Positions 1 to 8,638 of a DNA stretch of 64,000 nt are shown here, piece by piece; the stretch's first letter is position 1, and every line of letters begins with the position of its first letter. Both the position numbers and the translations under genes were made by a program. The notes beneath the pieces were generated by a model. It searched no databases. It saw only the letters and a program-made list of their open reading frames with translations, and had not been told where the DNA came from. The stretch comes from Devosia ginsengisoli (lineage in GTDB: Bacteria; Pseudomonadota; Alphaproteobacteria; Rhizobiales; Devosiaceae), in the NCBI RefSeq assembly GCF_024707105.1, contig NZ_JANQAJ010000009.1, positions 636,501-700,500 on the forward strand. The letters are read 5' to 3'.

Positions 1-143
1 GTCCCCCGATCTACAATTTCCACCGGCTGATCCTGGACGATGCGGGCAGGAAGCTGGCCAAGTCGCGGGGGTCGGAAAGCCTGCGGGATTTGCGGGACAA
101 GGGCTGGACGCCGGAGGACGTGCGGCGGGCGGTGGGGCTCTAG
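1..143 (+). CDS. gluQ: Glutamyl-Q tRNA(Asp) synthetase, C-terminal end (partial)
   Basis: This is the last 46 codons of a gene cut by the left edge; the frame starts at base 3 and stops with TAG at 141-143. The visible peptide runs through HRLILDDAGRKLAKS, a class I aminoacyl-tRNA synthetase C-terminal segment with a KLAKS version of the KMSKS loop. It continues into SLRDLRDKGWTPEDVRRAVGL, the usual end of GluQRS proteins, which lack the anticodon-binding domain of GltX. The enzyme glutamylates queuosine in tRNA(Asp). GltX is the main alternative, but the stop directly after this helix favours GluQRS. Confidence 0.75.
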   Translation, partial: PPIYNFHRLILDDAGRKLAKSRGSESLRDLRDKGWTPEDVRRAVGL

Positions 144-171
144 CCGAAGTGGCGTCATGAGTCCCGGTACC

Positions 172-259
172 CCTCATGGTGAGCCTGTCGAACCACGAGG
201 GCGTGGTACAGGTGCGCTCCACTCGCTCGACCTCGTGGTTCGACGAGCTCACCATGAGG
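172..259. repeat. Intergenic palindromic repeat
   Basis: Two 29-base arms (172-200 and 231-259) are reverse complements with two mismatches, separated by a 30-base GC-rich loop. The arm begins CCTCATGGTGAGCCTGTCGA. It lies between the convergent gluQ and SDR genes and could fold as a strong hairpin in either transcript. Repeats with this core are common between genes in alphaproteobacteria; function is unknown but may include transcript end protection or termination. Confidence 0.8.
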
Positions 260-273
260 TCTTGGCAATTCCG

Positions 274-1227
274 TCAGGCCGCCACCCGGCCTTGCTCGCC
301 CAGCAGTTCCGTCACCGTCGCCGCAACCGCCTGCTCGAACGGCGTTACGAAATCTGGCCCCAGCAACCCATCAAGCCGCTGGTCGGTGAGCTCCATCTCG
401 TTCAGCCACAGATAGCGCATGCGGTAGATATCGCGCATGACCGGATTGACCAGGCCCACCGCGCGCAGCATCCACCAGGCCAGCGGCGCCGGCTCCAGCG
501 GCTTCGGTGCAGCCTTGCGAATGGCCGTCAGCATCTGGCGATGGCTCACCCAATGGCCGGCAAAGTGGAAATTCTCGAATCGGGCAAGGCGCGCCCGCTG
601 CTCGGCCAGGGCCACGAAGCCGCGGCCGAGATCGGGCAGATAGGCCCAGCTATGGCGCAGGTCGAGATCGCCCATGTGGTAGACCTTGCCCTTGGCGTGA
701 TCCATCAGCATGGCCGCTTCGAACCATTCGCCGCGATTGCCCGGCCCGTAGAAATCGCCGGCCCGCAGGATGATGACCTGGAACCCGTCCTCGCGCGCCG
801 CCCTGGCCAGCATCTGTTCGAGCCGGATGCGGACGGCGCCGCGCGGCGCTTCGGCATCCTGCCGCAGCTCGGGTCCGACCACGCGATCCCCGGCGCGGTA
901 GTTGTAGATGGTGCCGGGAAACAGCAGCGTCTTGCCGCTGCCCTTCATGGCGTCCAGCACCACCTGCAACTGCGCCTCGGCCCGGCCATTGCCCCAGCGG
1001 TCATAGCGCAGATGCAGGCCATGCACGACCACGTCGGCATCGGCGATGGCGGCCTTGACCACATCAAGGTCGTCGGCATCCCCAGCGATGAAATTCGTGC
1101 CCGCGACCGGACGGCGATTGGTTCGGCCCAGGCCCGTGACGGCCCAGCCGGCTTGGTGAAAGGCGACCATGGCGGCATTGCCCAGATGGCCATTGCTACC
1201 CAGAACGGTGACGTTATCCTTGCTCAT
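274..1227 (-). CDS. NAD(P)-dependent epimerase/dehydratase family protein (SDR)
   Basis: A 317-residue protein with an N-terminal Rossmann fold; the dinucleotide loop GSNGHLG is at residues 10-16, directly after the first beta strand. The length and the acidic turn after strand 3 (AGDADD) fit extended or atypical short-chain dehydrogenases of the NAD-dependent epimerase family. A canonical YxxxK pair is not obvious, so the reaction and substrate cannot be named. The ATG at 1225-1227 is preceded by GAGGA. It is divergent from a LysR-type regulator, which suggests it is that regulator's target. Confidence 0.75.
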   Translation of the reverse strand: MSKDNVTVLGSNGHLGNAAMVAFHQAGWAVTGLGRTNRRPVAGTNFIAGDADDLDVVKAAIADADVVVHGLHLRYDRWGNGRAEAQLQVVLDAMKGSGKTLLFPGTIYNYRAGDRVVGPELRQDAEAPRGAVRIRLEQMLARAAREDGFQVIILRAGDFYGPGNRGEWFEAAMLMDHAKGKVYHMGDLDLRHSWAYLPDLGRGFVALAEQRARLARFENFHFAGHWVSHRQMLTAIRKAAPKPLEPAPLAWWMLRAVGLVNPVMRDIYRMRYLWLNEMELTDQRLDGLLGPDFVTPFEQAVAATVTELLGEQGRVAA

Positions 1228-1266
1228 GATGTGTTCCTCGATTGCTTGATGACAGCATCATGCTCG

Positions 1267-1280
1267 ATACGTTATCGTAT
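1267..1280. promoter_or_regulatory. Inverted repeat between divergent SDR and LysR genes
   Basis: ATACG-TTAT-CGTAT is a perfect 5-bp inverted repeat in the 89-bp gap between the two start codons (1227 and 1317). LysR-type regulators commonly bind short interrupted palindromes in such gaps and control both themselves and the neighbour. That this site is the operator is inference. Confidence 0.4.
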
Positions 1281-1316
1281 GACGATTGACAGATATCGTG
1301 GGTTCAACATTCAAGA

Positions 1317-2222
1317 ATGAATAGGCAACCGGATTGGGCACTATGGCGCAGTTTTGCCGCCGTAGTGGTGGAAGGCTCGCTCTCGGGCGCGGCGCGGGCC
1401 ATCGGGCTCAGCCAGCCCACGATCGGCCGGCATGTGGAAACGCTGGAGGCCGACCTTGGGCTGAACCTGTTCGAGCGGACCATGAACGGCCTCAAGCCCA
1501 ATGCCACCGCGCTCCGCCTCTATGAGCCGGTGTTCCGCGCCCAGGCGGCTTTGGCGGAGGCCGGCATCGTCGCGGCGGGGGCGCAGGAAGATGTCGGCGG
1601 CACGGTGCGGCTCACCGCCAGCGTCATGATCTCCAACTATGTGCTGCCCGAGCTGCTGGTACCCATCCGCGACCTGCATCCGCGCATCGCCATCGAAACC
1701 GTGCCCTCCGATTCGGCAGAAAACCTGCTGATGCGCGAGGCCGATATCGCCGTTCGCATGTTCCGGCCGACCCAGCTCGAACTGGTCACCCGCTATCTGG
1801 GCGATATTCCGCTGGTGGCGGTGGCGCATGAAAGCTACCTCGCTCGCCGCGGCCGGCCGCTGGAACTGGCCGACCTGTGGGAACACGACCTCATCGGCTT
1901 CGACCGCTCGGACGCCATCCTGACCCATGCACGGGCGCTGGGCTTTTCCATCACCCGCGAACATTTCATGCTGCGCTCGGACGACCAGACCCATCTGTGG
2001 GAATTGATCAAGGCCGGGCTGGGCATCGGCTTCGGCCAGCTCAACCTGGTGCGACGCACGCCGGGCATGGTGGCGCTGCCGCTGGACCTGGGCATTCCGC
2101 CGCTGCCGATCTGGCTGACCACGCACAGGGAATTGTTCACGTCGCACCGGATTCGTGCCATCTATGACGCGCTGGCCGAGGGACTCACCGCCTATATCAA
2201 TGACCAGCAGACCAATCGGTAG
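1317..2222 (+). CDS. LysR family transcriptional regulator
   Basis: A 301-residue protein with an N-terminal winged helix-turn-helix at about residues 8-66 (SLSGAARAIGLSQPTIGRHV, then LEADLGLNLFERT), the LysR signature. A periplasmic-binding-like effector domain follows at about 90-295. Length is normal for the family. It is transcribed away from the SDR gene and probably regulates it. The effector cannot be deduced. The downstream small membrane gene starts only six bases later, so some read-through into it is likely. Confidence 0.9.
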   Translation: MNRQPDWALWRSFAAVVVEGSLSGAARAIGLSQPTIGRHVETLEADLGLNLFERTMNGLKPNATALRLYEPVFRAQAALAEAGIVAAGAQEDVGGTVRLTASVMISNYVLPELLVPIRDLHPRIAIETVPSDSAENLLMREADIAVRMFRPTQLELVTRYLGDIPLVAVAHESYLARRGRPLELADLWEHDLIGFDRSDAILTHARALGFSITREHFMLRSDDQTHLWELIKAGLGIGFGQLNLVRRTPGMVALPLDLGIPPLPIWLTTHRELFTSHRIRAIYDALAEGLTAYINDQQTNR

Positions 2223-2228
2223 GACCCC

Positions 2229-2429
2229 ATGCAGACCGCTCTCAATATCGCCATCGCCCTTGCGCTGCTCTTCGTCGTCATCGTGCTCGGCATGGGCCTG
2301 TGGAACATGATGAAGGGCGGGCCGGGCAATACCAGCCAGCGCCTGATGCGCCTGCGCGTCGCCGGCCAGGCCGTGGCCCTGATCCTGCTGCTGGGCGCGC
2401 TGTTCTTCTTCGGTAGCGGGCGCGGCTAG
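2229..2429 (+). CDS. Small two-helix membrane protein (HIG1/twin-transmembrane type)
   Basis: A 66-residue protein with hydrophobic helices at about residues 5-27 and 46-62, joined by a basic loop NTSQRLMRLRVAGQ. The loop resembles the conserved loop of bacterial HIG1-like twin-transmembrane proteins, whose mitochondrial relatives associate with respiratory supercomplexes. The ATG follows AGGA, and the next gene starts 11 bases after the stop, so it is probably co-transcribed with the cobalamin adenosyltransferase. Family assignment is from the loop motif only. Confidence 0.7.
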   Translation: MQTALNIAIALALLFVVIVLGMGLWNMMKGGPGNTSQRLMRLRVAGQAVALILLLGALFFFGSGRG

Positions 2430-2440
2430 GGCCGCCAGCC

Positions 2441-3037
2441 ATGATCAAGCTCAACCGCATCTATACGCGCACCGGCGACGACGGCACGACGGGCCTGGTG
2501 CGCGGCCCGCGCCGGGCGAAATACGATCTGCGCATCGACGCCTATGGCACGGTCGAGGAAGCCAATGCCACGATCGGCATGGCGCGCCTGCATACCGGCT
2601 CCATGCCCCGCATCGACATGCTGCTGGGCCGCATCCAGAACGACCTGTTCGATGTGGGCTCTGACCTGGCGACACCGGGCGCCGACGCGCCCGATGCCGA
2701 ATATCCATCGCTGCGCATCCGCCCGGTGCAGACCGAATTCCTCGAAAAGCAGATCGACCACTACAATGCCGAACTCGAGCCGCTCCGCAGCTTCATCCTG
2801 CCCGGCGGTTCCCCGCTCGCGGCCTCCCTTCATGTTGCCCGCACCGTGACGCGCCGCGCCGAGCGCATCACCGTGGAACTGGCCGCGGCCGAGCCCGATA
2901 CCAGCCCCGAAGCCCTGCGCTATCTCAACCGCCTCTCTGACCTGCTCTTCGTGCTGTCGCGCGTAGCCAATGCCAATGGCACCAAGGACGTGCTCTGGGT
3001 CCCCGGCAACCATGGCGACGTGAAGAAGGGCGGCTGA
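2441..3037 (+). CDS. pduO: Cob(I)yrinic acid a,c-diamide adenosyltransferase, PduO type
   Basis: A 198-residue protein starting MIKLNRIYTRTGDDGTTGL, the ATP-binding N-terminus of PduO/MMAB-type ATP:corrinoid adenosyltransferases. The active-site helix VTRRAERITVEL is near residue 140, and a C-terminal YLNRLSDLLFVLSRVAN helix closes the bundle. It transfers the adenosyl group of ATP to cob(I)alamin to form coenzyme B12. Other B12 genes are absent nearby, so it may serve salvage or a B12-dependent enzyme elsewhere. Its stop overlaps the rhomboid start by one base (TGATG), implying translational coupling. Confidence 0.93.
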   Translation: MIKLNRIYTRTGDDGTTGLVRGPRRAKYDLRIDAYGTVEEANATIGMARLHTGSMPRIDMLLGRIQNDLFDVGSDLATPGADAPDAEYPSLRIRPVQTEFLEKQIDHYNAELEPLRSFILPGGSPLAASLHVARTVTRRAERITVELAAAEPDTSPEALRYLNRLSDLLFVLSRVANANGTKDVLWVPGNHGDVKKGG

Positions 3038-3720
3038 TGTTCCTGCCGCTGCATGACAGCAACACCATCCGCCACATCCGCTTCCCCTACGTGAATTACG
3101 GCCTGATCGCCGTCACCACGCTCTGCTTCCTGGTGCAGGCGGTGCTGCCGCCCGCCGTCTTCGATCAGGCCACCATCAATTTCGGCATGATCCCCATCGT
3201 GGTGCGCGACGTCTATCCCCAGCCGGTACCCTGGCTACCCGATTGGGCGACGCTGCTGACTTACCAGTTCCTGCACGTCAACTGGCTGCACCTGCTCAGC
3301 AACATGCTGTTTCTCTGGGTCTTCGGCGACAATATCGAGGACGCGCTGGGTCACGCCAAATTCCTGATCTTCTATCTCGCCTGCGGCGTCTGCGCGGCCC
3401 TGGCGCATCTGGTGTTCAATCTCAACGACAACGGCCCGCTGATCGGCGCTTCGGGCGCCGTAGCCGGGGTCATGGGCGCCTATATCCTGCTCTATCCCCA
3501 TGCCCGGGTCTTCGTGCTGGCGCGCATCGTCATCCCGATCCCCCTGCCGGTCCCCGCCTTCTGGATGCTGGGCTTCTGGGTGGCGACGCAACTGTTCTAC
3601 GTGCTGATCGGCTCGGAGGAACCCGTGGCCTGGTGGGCGCATCTGGGTGGGTTTGTCGCCGGCGTGGTGCTGGCGGCCCTGCTCAAACGGCGCGACGTGG
3701 CGCTGCTGGGCGGGCGCTAG
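3037..3720 (+). CDS. Rhomboid family intramembrane serine protease
   Basis: A 227-residue polytopic membrane protein. It carries the rhomboid nucleophile motif GASG (Ser139) in one helix and the catalytic His202 in AHLGGFVAG in a later helix, plus the HLLSNM segment (about residues 85-90) of the family. These are the two catalytic residues expected, so it should be active against single-pass membrane substrates, which cannot be predicted. It overlaps the upstream adenosyltransferase by one base and appears to be the last gene of the operon. Confidence 0.92.
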   Translation: MFLPLHDSNTIRHIRFPYVNYGLIAVTTLCFLVQAVLPPAVFDQATINFGMIPIVVRDVYPQPVPWLPDWATLLTYQFLHVNWLHLLSNMLFLWVFGDNIEDALGHAKFLIFYLACGVCAALAHLVFNLNDNGPLIGASGAVAGVMGAYILLYPHARVFVLARIVIPIPLPVPAFWMLGFWVATQLFYVLIGSEEPVAWWAHLGGFVAGVVLAALLKRRDVALLGGR

Positions 3721-3819
3721 TTCCAGACAGATTTCACGAAATTGCCACGATTGCCCAAGGGTTTGTTCATAACCGCTGCCTAGAGTTGGCCGTGGACTGC
3801 CAGCGAAAGGAGGTCCGCG

Positions 3820-4002
3820 ATGAATACCGACCTCTCGATGCAGATGCTGCAGATGAACTCGATGAAGCTGCAGAACAGCGTGCAGATCGCCGTGTTCAAG
3901 AAGGCGCATGAAATGCAGACCGACCTGCTCGAAAGCCTGATGCAGACAGCGCTTTCGGCGCCCCCGCCCGGACAGGGCGCCAGGGTCGACAAGCTGGCCT
4001 AG
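3820..4002 (+). CDS. YjfB-like putative motility protein
   Basis: A 60-residue soluble protein rich in Met, Gln and Leu (MQMLQMNSMKLQNSVQIAVFKKAHEMQ), resembling the short YjfB family annotated as putative motility proteins. A strong Shine-Dalgarno AAAGGAGGT at 3806-3814 sits five bases before the ATG, so it should be well translated. The 99-bp upstream gap can hold its promoter. The next gene, also tiny, begins 17 bases downstream and ends in a similar tail (VDRLV versus VDKLA). Confidence 0.65.
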   Translation: MNTDLSMQMLQMNSMKLQNSVQIAVFKKAHEMQTDLLESLMQTALSAPPPGQGARVDKLA

Positions 4003-4019
4003 CCGCTGGAGGATCCTCC

Positions 4020-4238
4020 ATGAGCGCCGCCATCGGCATCAGCCCCGCCATCATGATCAGTCGCAAGGCTCACCAAGCCGCCGGACAGGGCAATGCCCTG
4101 CTCGAAGTCGCCCGCCTGCGCGCCGATCTCACCGTGGCAGCGCAGCGCGAACATGACAAGGCGACATTGCTGCACCCGGAAGCCGATATCGCGCCCCCGG
4201 CGATCTATACCGGCGCCGATGTGGATCGGCTGGTCTAG
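4020..4238 (+). CDS. Small protein of unknown function, partner of the YjfB-like gene
   Basis: A 72-residue soluble protein I do not recognise. The ATG follows GGAGGATCCTCC, a strong ribosome site. The middle (residues 25-50) is a predicted charged helix and the tail GADVDRLV echoes the GARVDKLA tail of the preceding gene, suggesting a related function or a shared interaction motif. It overlaps the convergent tlpA stop by four bases (CTAG at 4235-4238). Confidence 0.6.
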   Translation: MSAAIGISPAIMISRKAHQAAGQGNALLEVARLRADLTVAAQREHDKATLLHPEADIAPPAIYTGADVDRLV

Positions 4239-4897
4239 GAAACCAGCTCGATCATCTTCTCCACCACGGCCTCACCATCGGGCGTGTCCCAATGCGCCGG
4301 GCCCTGCAGCACGGCCAGTTCGCACCCATTCTCGTCCAGCACCAGGGTCGCCGGCAGGCCCACGGCCACTGCCTGCTGCTTGAGGCGCTCGAAAGCGGCG
4401 AACGTGTCGTCGGCAAAGAGCGGCAGGTTGGCAAAGCTGTTCTCGTCGAGGAAGGCCTGCGCCTTTTCCTGGCCGCCGGCCCCGATATCGAGATTGATGG
4501 GCAGCACCATGAAGGCGTCCGAATTGTATTTGGTGGCCAGCGCGTCGAGCGCGGGCATTTCCTCGCGGCACGGCACGCACCAACTGGCCCAGAAATTGAC
4601 CAGCAGCGCCTTGCCCTTGAAATCGCCGATGGTCATGTCCGTGCCCTCGGCGTTCTTGAAGGCCATGGTGGCATAGCCGCGCCCCTCGCCGGTGCCGTTG
4701 AGTGCCGCCAGTTCCCCCACCGCCGCCATGTCGATGGCCTCGGCGGCTTCCCGCTGGACGGGGCATTCCTTTGCCTGCCCGGCATTGCCGAGCCACACCC
4801 ACGCCGCTATAGCTACCGCCAATCCCGCTACGCCCAGGATGACCCACAGCCGGACCCGGCTCGTCTCTCCCCGGCGGGGTGCTTGCGTATCGGTCAT
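4235..4897 (-). CDS. tlpA: TlpA family thiol:disulfide oxidoreductase, membrane anchored
   Basis: A 220-residue protein with an N-terminal signal anchor (about residues 17-36) and a periplasmic thioredoxin-like domain. The redox motif WCVPC is at 106-110 in NFWASWCVPCREE. TlpA/CcmG proteins reduce disulfides in periplasmic partners, notably in cytochrome c and cytochrome oxidase assembly. I chose the ATG at 4895-4897, preceded by GGAGA; a TTG five codons upstream (4912) would overlap the argH start. The gene is divergent from argH with only 14 bases between start codons, an order often seen in Hyphomicrobiales. Confidence 0.9.
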   Translation of the reverse strand: MTDTQAPRRGETSRVRLWVILGVAGLAVAIAAWVWLGNAGQAKECPVQREAAEAIDMAAVGELAALNGTGEGRGYATMAFKNAEGTDMTIGDFKGKALLVNFWASWCVPCREEMPALDALATKYNSDAFMVLPINLDIGAGGQEKAQAFLDENSFANLPLFADDTFAAFERLKQQAVAVGLPATLVLDENGCELAVLQGPAHWDTPDGEAVVEKMIELVS

Positions 4898-4911
4898 AGA
4901 GGTCTCCAGCA

Positions 4912-6360
4912 ATGAGCAACAAGATGTGGGGCGGACGGTTCGCCACCGGCCCCGACGCCATCATGGAAGAAATCAACGCCTCGATCGGATTCGACCAGCG
5001 CCTGTTTCGCCAGGATATTGCCGGATCGGTAGCCCATGCGACAATGCTCGCCGAGACGGGCATTCTGACGCATACGGACCGCGATGCCATCATCGCCGGT
5101 CTAGCCGAGGTGCTGGCTGAAATCGAGGGCGGCAGCTTCACGTTCTCGCGGGCGCTGGAAGACATCCATATGAATGTCGAAAGCCGGCTGCGCGAAAAGA
5201 TCGGCGATGCCGCCGGCAGGCTGCATACGGCCCGCTCGCGCAACGACCAGGTGGCGACCGATTTCAAGCTCTATGTGCGCGACACCATAGATACGCTGGT
5301 AACCCAGGTGCATACGCTGCAACTGGCGCTGGTCAACCGCGCCGAGGAAGAAGCCGAAACCATCATGCCCGGCTTCACCCACCTGCAGAGCGCCCAGCCG
5401 GTGACCTTCGGCCACCACCTGCTGGCCTATGTCGAAATGCTCGGCCGCGATGCCGGGCGGCTGCTGGACGCGCGCAAGCGCCTCAATGAAAGCCCGCTGG
5501 GCTCGGCGGCTTTGGCCGGCACGCCCTATTCCATCGACCGGAACATGACCGCCGACGAACTCGGCTTCGACCGCCCGACCGCCAACAGCCTCGACGCCGT
5601 TTCCGACCGCGATTTCATCCTCGAAACCCTGGCCGCGGCGTCCATCTGCGCCATGCACCTGTCCCGCTTTGCCGAGGAAATGGTGATCTGGAGTTCTGCC
5701 CAGTTCGGCTTCGTGCGCCTGAGCGACAAGTTCACTACCGGCTCCTCTATCATGCCGCAGAAGCGCAACCCGGACGCCGCCGAACTGGTCCGCGCCAAGA
5801 TCGGCCGCATCCTGGGCGCCCTCACCAGCCTCCTCGTGGTGATGAAAGGCCTGCCGCTCGCCTATTCCAAGGATATGCAGGAAGACAAGGAAGTCGCCTT
5901 CGACGCGCTCGACTCGCTCAGCCTGTCGCTGGCCGCCATGACCGGCATGGTGGGCGACCTCGTGCCCAACCGCGAACGCATGCGTGCCTCGGCCTCGGCG
6001 GGCTTTTCCACCGCCACCGACATTGCCGACTGGCTGGTACGCGAGCTGAACATCCCCTTCCGCGACGCCCATCATATTACCGGGCAGATCGTGGCTCTGG
6101 CCGAGCAGAAGAATTGCGGTCTCGAAGGGCTGACCATCGAGGACTTCAAGTTCATCGACCAGCGCATCGACAGCCGCATCCACAAGGTGCTGACAGTCGA
6201 GGCCTCGGTCGCCGCGCGGCAGAGCTATGGCGGCACGGCCCCGGCCAATGTGCTTGTTCAGGCCGCCCGCTGGAAGACCGAACTGACCGGCCAGCCGCAT
6301 GACCCTCGCCCGCTTGGCAAGAAGAAGCATGGCACCCATGGCGATGGCGGGGTTGAATAA
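4912..6360 (+). CDS. argH: Argininosuccinate lyase
   Basis: A 482-residue enzyme of the fumarase/aspartase superfamily, cleaving argininosuccinate to arginine and fumarate in the last step of arginine synthesis. The start [10 protein letters not shown] and the catalytic loop [12 protein letters not shown] (about residues 277-288) are diagnostic. TARSRNDQ, near residue 105, belongs to the substrate site. The C-terminus is about 20 residues longer than usual and polar ([18 protein letters not shown]), probably disordered. The ATG is 14 bases from the divergent tlpA start, so its promoter must lie inside tlpA. Confidence 0.97.
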   Translation: MSNKMWGGRFATGPDAIMEEINASIGFDQRLFRQDIAGSVAHATMLAETGILTHTDRDAIIAGLAEVLAEIEGGSFTFSRALEDIHMNVESRLREKIGDAAGRLHTARSRNDQVATDFKLYVRDTIDTLVTQVHTLQLALVNRAEEEAETIMPGFTHLQSAQPVTFGHHLLAYVEMLGRDAGRLLDARKRLNESPLGSAALAGTPYSIDRNMTADELGFDRPTANSLDAVSDRDFILETLAAASICAMHLSRFAEEMVIWSSAQFGFVRLSDKFTTGSSIMPQKRNPDAAELVRAKIGRILGALTSLLVVMKGLPLAYSKDMQEDKEVAFDALDSLSLSLAAMTGMVGDLVPNRERMRASASAGFSTATDIADWLVRELNIPFRDAHHITGQIVALAEQKNCGLEGLTIEDFKFIDQRIDSRIHKVLTVEASVAARQSYGGTAPANVLVQAARWKTELTGQPHDPRPLGKKKHGTHGDGGVE

Positions 6361-6462
6361 CTTCGAACCGGCCTCTGGCAAAATCGCTCCAGTGGAGCGA
6401 TTTTAGGTGAGAAGGCCATGAGAGCTACGCTCGAATGGCTAAGGGGTTGATTTGGCACGGTT

Positions 6463-6580
6463 CCCCCCTCTCCCCTCGTGGGAGAGGGTGCCCGAAAGGG
6501 TGGGTGAGGGGGTCTCTTCACCATCGCAACCCCCTCATCCGGCGCTACGCGCCACCTTCTCCCACGAGGGGAGAAGGGGA
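6463..6580. repeat. Long palindromic intergenic repeat
   Basis: Most of the 234-bp gap between argH and the ChaC gene is one long imperfect palindrome. The left arm has CCCCTCTCCCCTCGTGGGAG and GGGTGAGGGGGT; the right arm has ACCCCCTCATCCGGCGCTAC and CTCCCACGAGGGGAG. Each arm also contains its own small hairpin. This is the form of REP/mosaic elements found in many alphaproteobacterial genomes. It may end argH transcription; nothing else is visible in the gap. Confidence 0.8.
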
Positions 6581-6594
6581 ATGGAGAGCGGTGT

Positions 6595-7317
6595 ATGTCA
6601 CAACCACCCCGACAGATGCGCCTCACCGAGCGCCATGTCGGCTACCTCAAGCCCGAAAACCCCTCCGAGGATTTGCCGCCACCGCCCTCGGGCATGCGCG
6701 CGGCCACCCCGGAGGACCATGCCCGCACCATCGACATGCTGCTCGGGCCTGACCGGGACCATGACGAGGTCTGGATCTTCGCCTATGGCTCGCTGATCTG
6801 GAAACCGGCCTGCGACTTCGTCGAGATGCGCACCGGGCTGGTCCGTGGCTGGCATCGCGCCTTCTGCCTGGGCTGGAACAACCGCTTTCGCGGCAGCGAC
6901 GCCAATCCCGGCCTCATGCTGGCCCTCGACCGCGGCGGCGCCTGCAATGGCGTGCTCTACCGCCTGCCGCCGGACCAGATCGACGAGGCCATGACCCAGT
7001 TGCTGGAGCGCGAAATGGGCTGGTTCCCCTCGCCCTTTCCGCCGCGCTGGGTCAATGCGCGTAGCGGCGACCGCATGATCCGCGCCCTCACCTTCTGCAT
7101 CGACCGCAATTCCGGCCGCTATGTCTCGGGTCTCTCCGTGGAGGAAATCGCCGACGTGCTATCGAAAGCCGTGGGCTCGCGTGGCTCCATGGCCGAATAT
7201 CTCTTCGCCACCGTGCGGCATCTCGAAGATGTGGGCATCCACGATCCCCATCTCTGGCAGTTGCAATCGCTTGTCGCCGACCGCATCGAAGCGGCCTATG
7301 AGCCCGATAGAGGCTAG
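6595..7317 (+). CDS. Gamma-glutamylcyclotransferase, ChaC family
   Basis: A 240-residue protein with the substrate loop FAYGSLIWKP near residue 61 and the conserved catalytic Glu region LEREMGWF near 137, as in ChaC-type gamma-glutamylcyclotransferases. These cleave glutathione to 5-oxoproline and Cys-Gly. The first 55 residues (MRLTERHVGYLKPENPSEDLPPP) are a polar extension not needed for the fold. It ends in a four-base CTAG overlap with convergent lysA. A second, shorter family member lies at 22460-23020, so the genome has at least two. Confidence 0.88.
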   Translation: MSQPPRQMRLTERHVGYLKPENPSEDLPPPPSGMRAATPEDHARTIDMLLGPDRDHDEVWIFAYGSLIWKPACDFVEMRTGLVRGWHRAFCLGWNNRFRGSDANPGLMLALDRGGACNGVLYRLPPDQIDEAMTQLLEREMGWFPSPFPPRWVNARSGDRMIRALTFCIDRNSGRYVSGLSVEEIADVLSKAVGSRGSMAEYLFATVRHLEDVGIHDPHLWQLQSLVADRIEAAYEPDRG

Positions 7318-8573
7318 GCTTCGAGATCGAGCAGAGCCGCGATCGTCTGCCGCTTGCGGATGACCTTCAATTCCCCGCCATCGAGCAGGACTTCCGGCGC
7401 CAGCGGGCGGGAATTGTAGTTGGACGACATGCTCGCCCCATAGGCGCCGGCATCCCGCAGGATGGCCAGGTCGCCCACGTTGGGCAAAGCCAGGTCGCGG
7501 AATTCGACATAGCCGCCATCGGCCTGGGTGAACACATCCCCCGATTCGCAAAGCGGCCCCGCCACGGCCGTCGGCCCGACATCCCCCGTTACCGGGATGC
7601 CCTCTCGGGTGACGAAGACGATATCGTGATGGCTGCCATACATGGCCGGCCGGGCCAGGTCGCTGAAGCCCGCATCCACGATGACGAAGTGGTTGTTCGC
7701 CACCTTCTTGACGGCACGCACTTCAGAGACCAGCACACCGGCATTGGCCACCAGGAACCGGCCCGGTTCGAGTTCCAGCCGGATCTTGCCGCCGGTGATC
7801 CGCTCGGCTTCCTTCCGCGCCTGATCCCAGGCCGCATGATATTCGGCAATGTCGATCTCGGGCTCGCCCGCGCGATACGGCACGGAGAGGCCACCACCGG
7901 CCGAAATGGCCGCGAGCGGCCGGTTAGCCCGCCGCACGCAGTCGAGCATGCTGTCGCAGACCTGGTGCAGGTGCTTGTAGTCCACGCCCGAGCCGATATG
8001 CATATGCAGCCCGACCAGCGACAGGCCCAATTCGTCGATCAGGCGCAGGCAATCTTCCAGCTCGTCATACCAGATGCCGTGCTTGCTGGAAGGACCGCCC
8101 GTATTGGTCTTGCGGCTATGGCCATGCCCGAAACCGGGATTGATCCTGAGCCAGACCGGATGGCCGCGCCGGGCCGTGCCCACCTGCCTGATCATGTCGG
8201 GCGAGCCGCAATTGACCGGAATATCGAGTTCCACGACCCGACGCAGCGTCGCCTCGTCGATGATGTCGGCGGTAAAGACGATTTCGTGATCCGCCGTGCC
8301 CGGCTGGTAGCCCGCATGAAGCGCCCGCTCGATCTCCCCCAGCGACACCGCATCGACCATCACGCCCAGGCTTCGCAGCAGCCGCAATATATGGGTATTG
8401 CTGTTGGCCTTCTGCGCATAGCGAACGCAATCGAATGCCGCGAGCTGCGCCACACGCTGGCGGATCGGCTCGGCCTCATAGAGCCAGAAAGGCGTTCCCA
8501 CATTCTGCGCAGCCTGGAGGGCGGCCTGGAGCAGCGCCGGCTGCAATATGTCTGGTCTGATGGTCACGAGCAC
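7314..8573 (-). CDS. lysA: Diaminopimelate decarboxylase
   Basis: A 419-residue fold type III PLP enzyme making lysine from meso-diaminopimelate. The PLP lysine is Lys55 in RYAQKANSN, the phosphate-binding loop includes HIGSG, and the second-subunit cysteine motif CESGDVF is near residue 345. The substrate motif GGGLSVPY is also present. The start is GTG at 8573, with another in-frame GTG at 8567. It lies downstream of the response regulator gene on the same strand with a 65-bp gap. Confidence 0.95.
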   Translation of the reverse strand: MLVTIRPDILQPALLQAALQAAQNVGTPFWLYEAEPIRQRVAQLAAFDCVRYAQKANSNTHILRLLRSLGVMVDAVSLGEIERALHAGYQPGTADHEIVFTADIIDEATLRRVVELDIPVNCGSPDMIRQVGTARRGHPVWLRINPGFGHGHSRKTNTGGPSSKHGIWYDELEDCLRLIDELGLSLVGLHMHIGSGVDYKHLHQVCDSMLDCVRRANRPLAAISAGGGLSVPYRAGEPEIDIAEYHAAWDQARKEAERITGGKIRLELEPGRFLVANAGVLVSEVRAVKKVANNHFVIVDAGFSDLARPAMYGSHHDIVFVTREGIPVTGDVGPTAVAGPLCESGDVFTQADGGYVEFRDLALPNVGDLAILRDAGAYGASMSSNYNSRPLAPEVLLDGGELKVIRKRQTIAALLDLEA

Positions 8574-8638
8574 GGTCTTTCGTCTGGCTGGTGGCGCCGT
8601 CTGTAAACCACGAATGGTTCGTGCGAAAGGCTCCGTCG

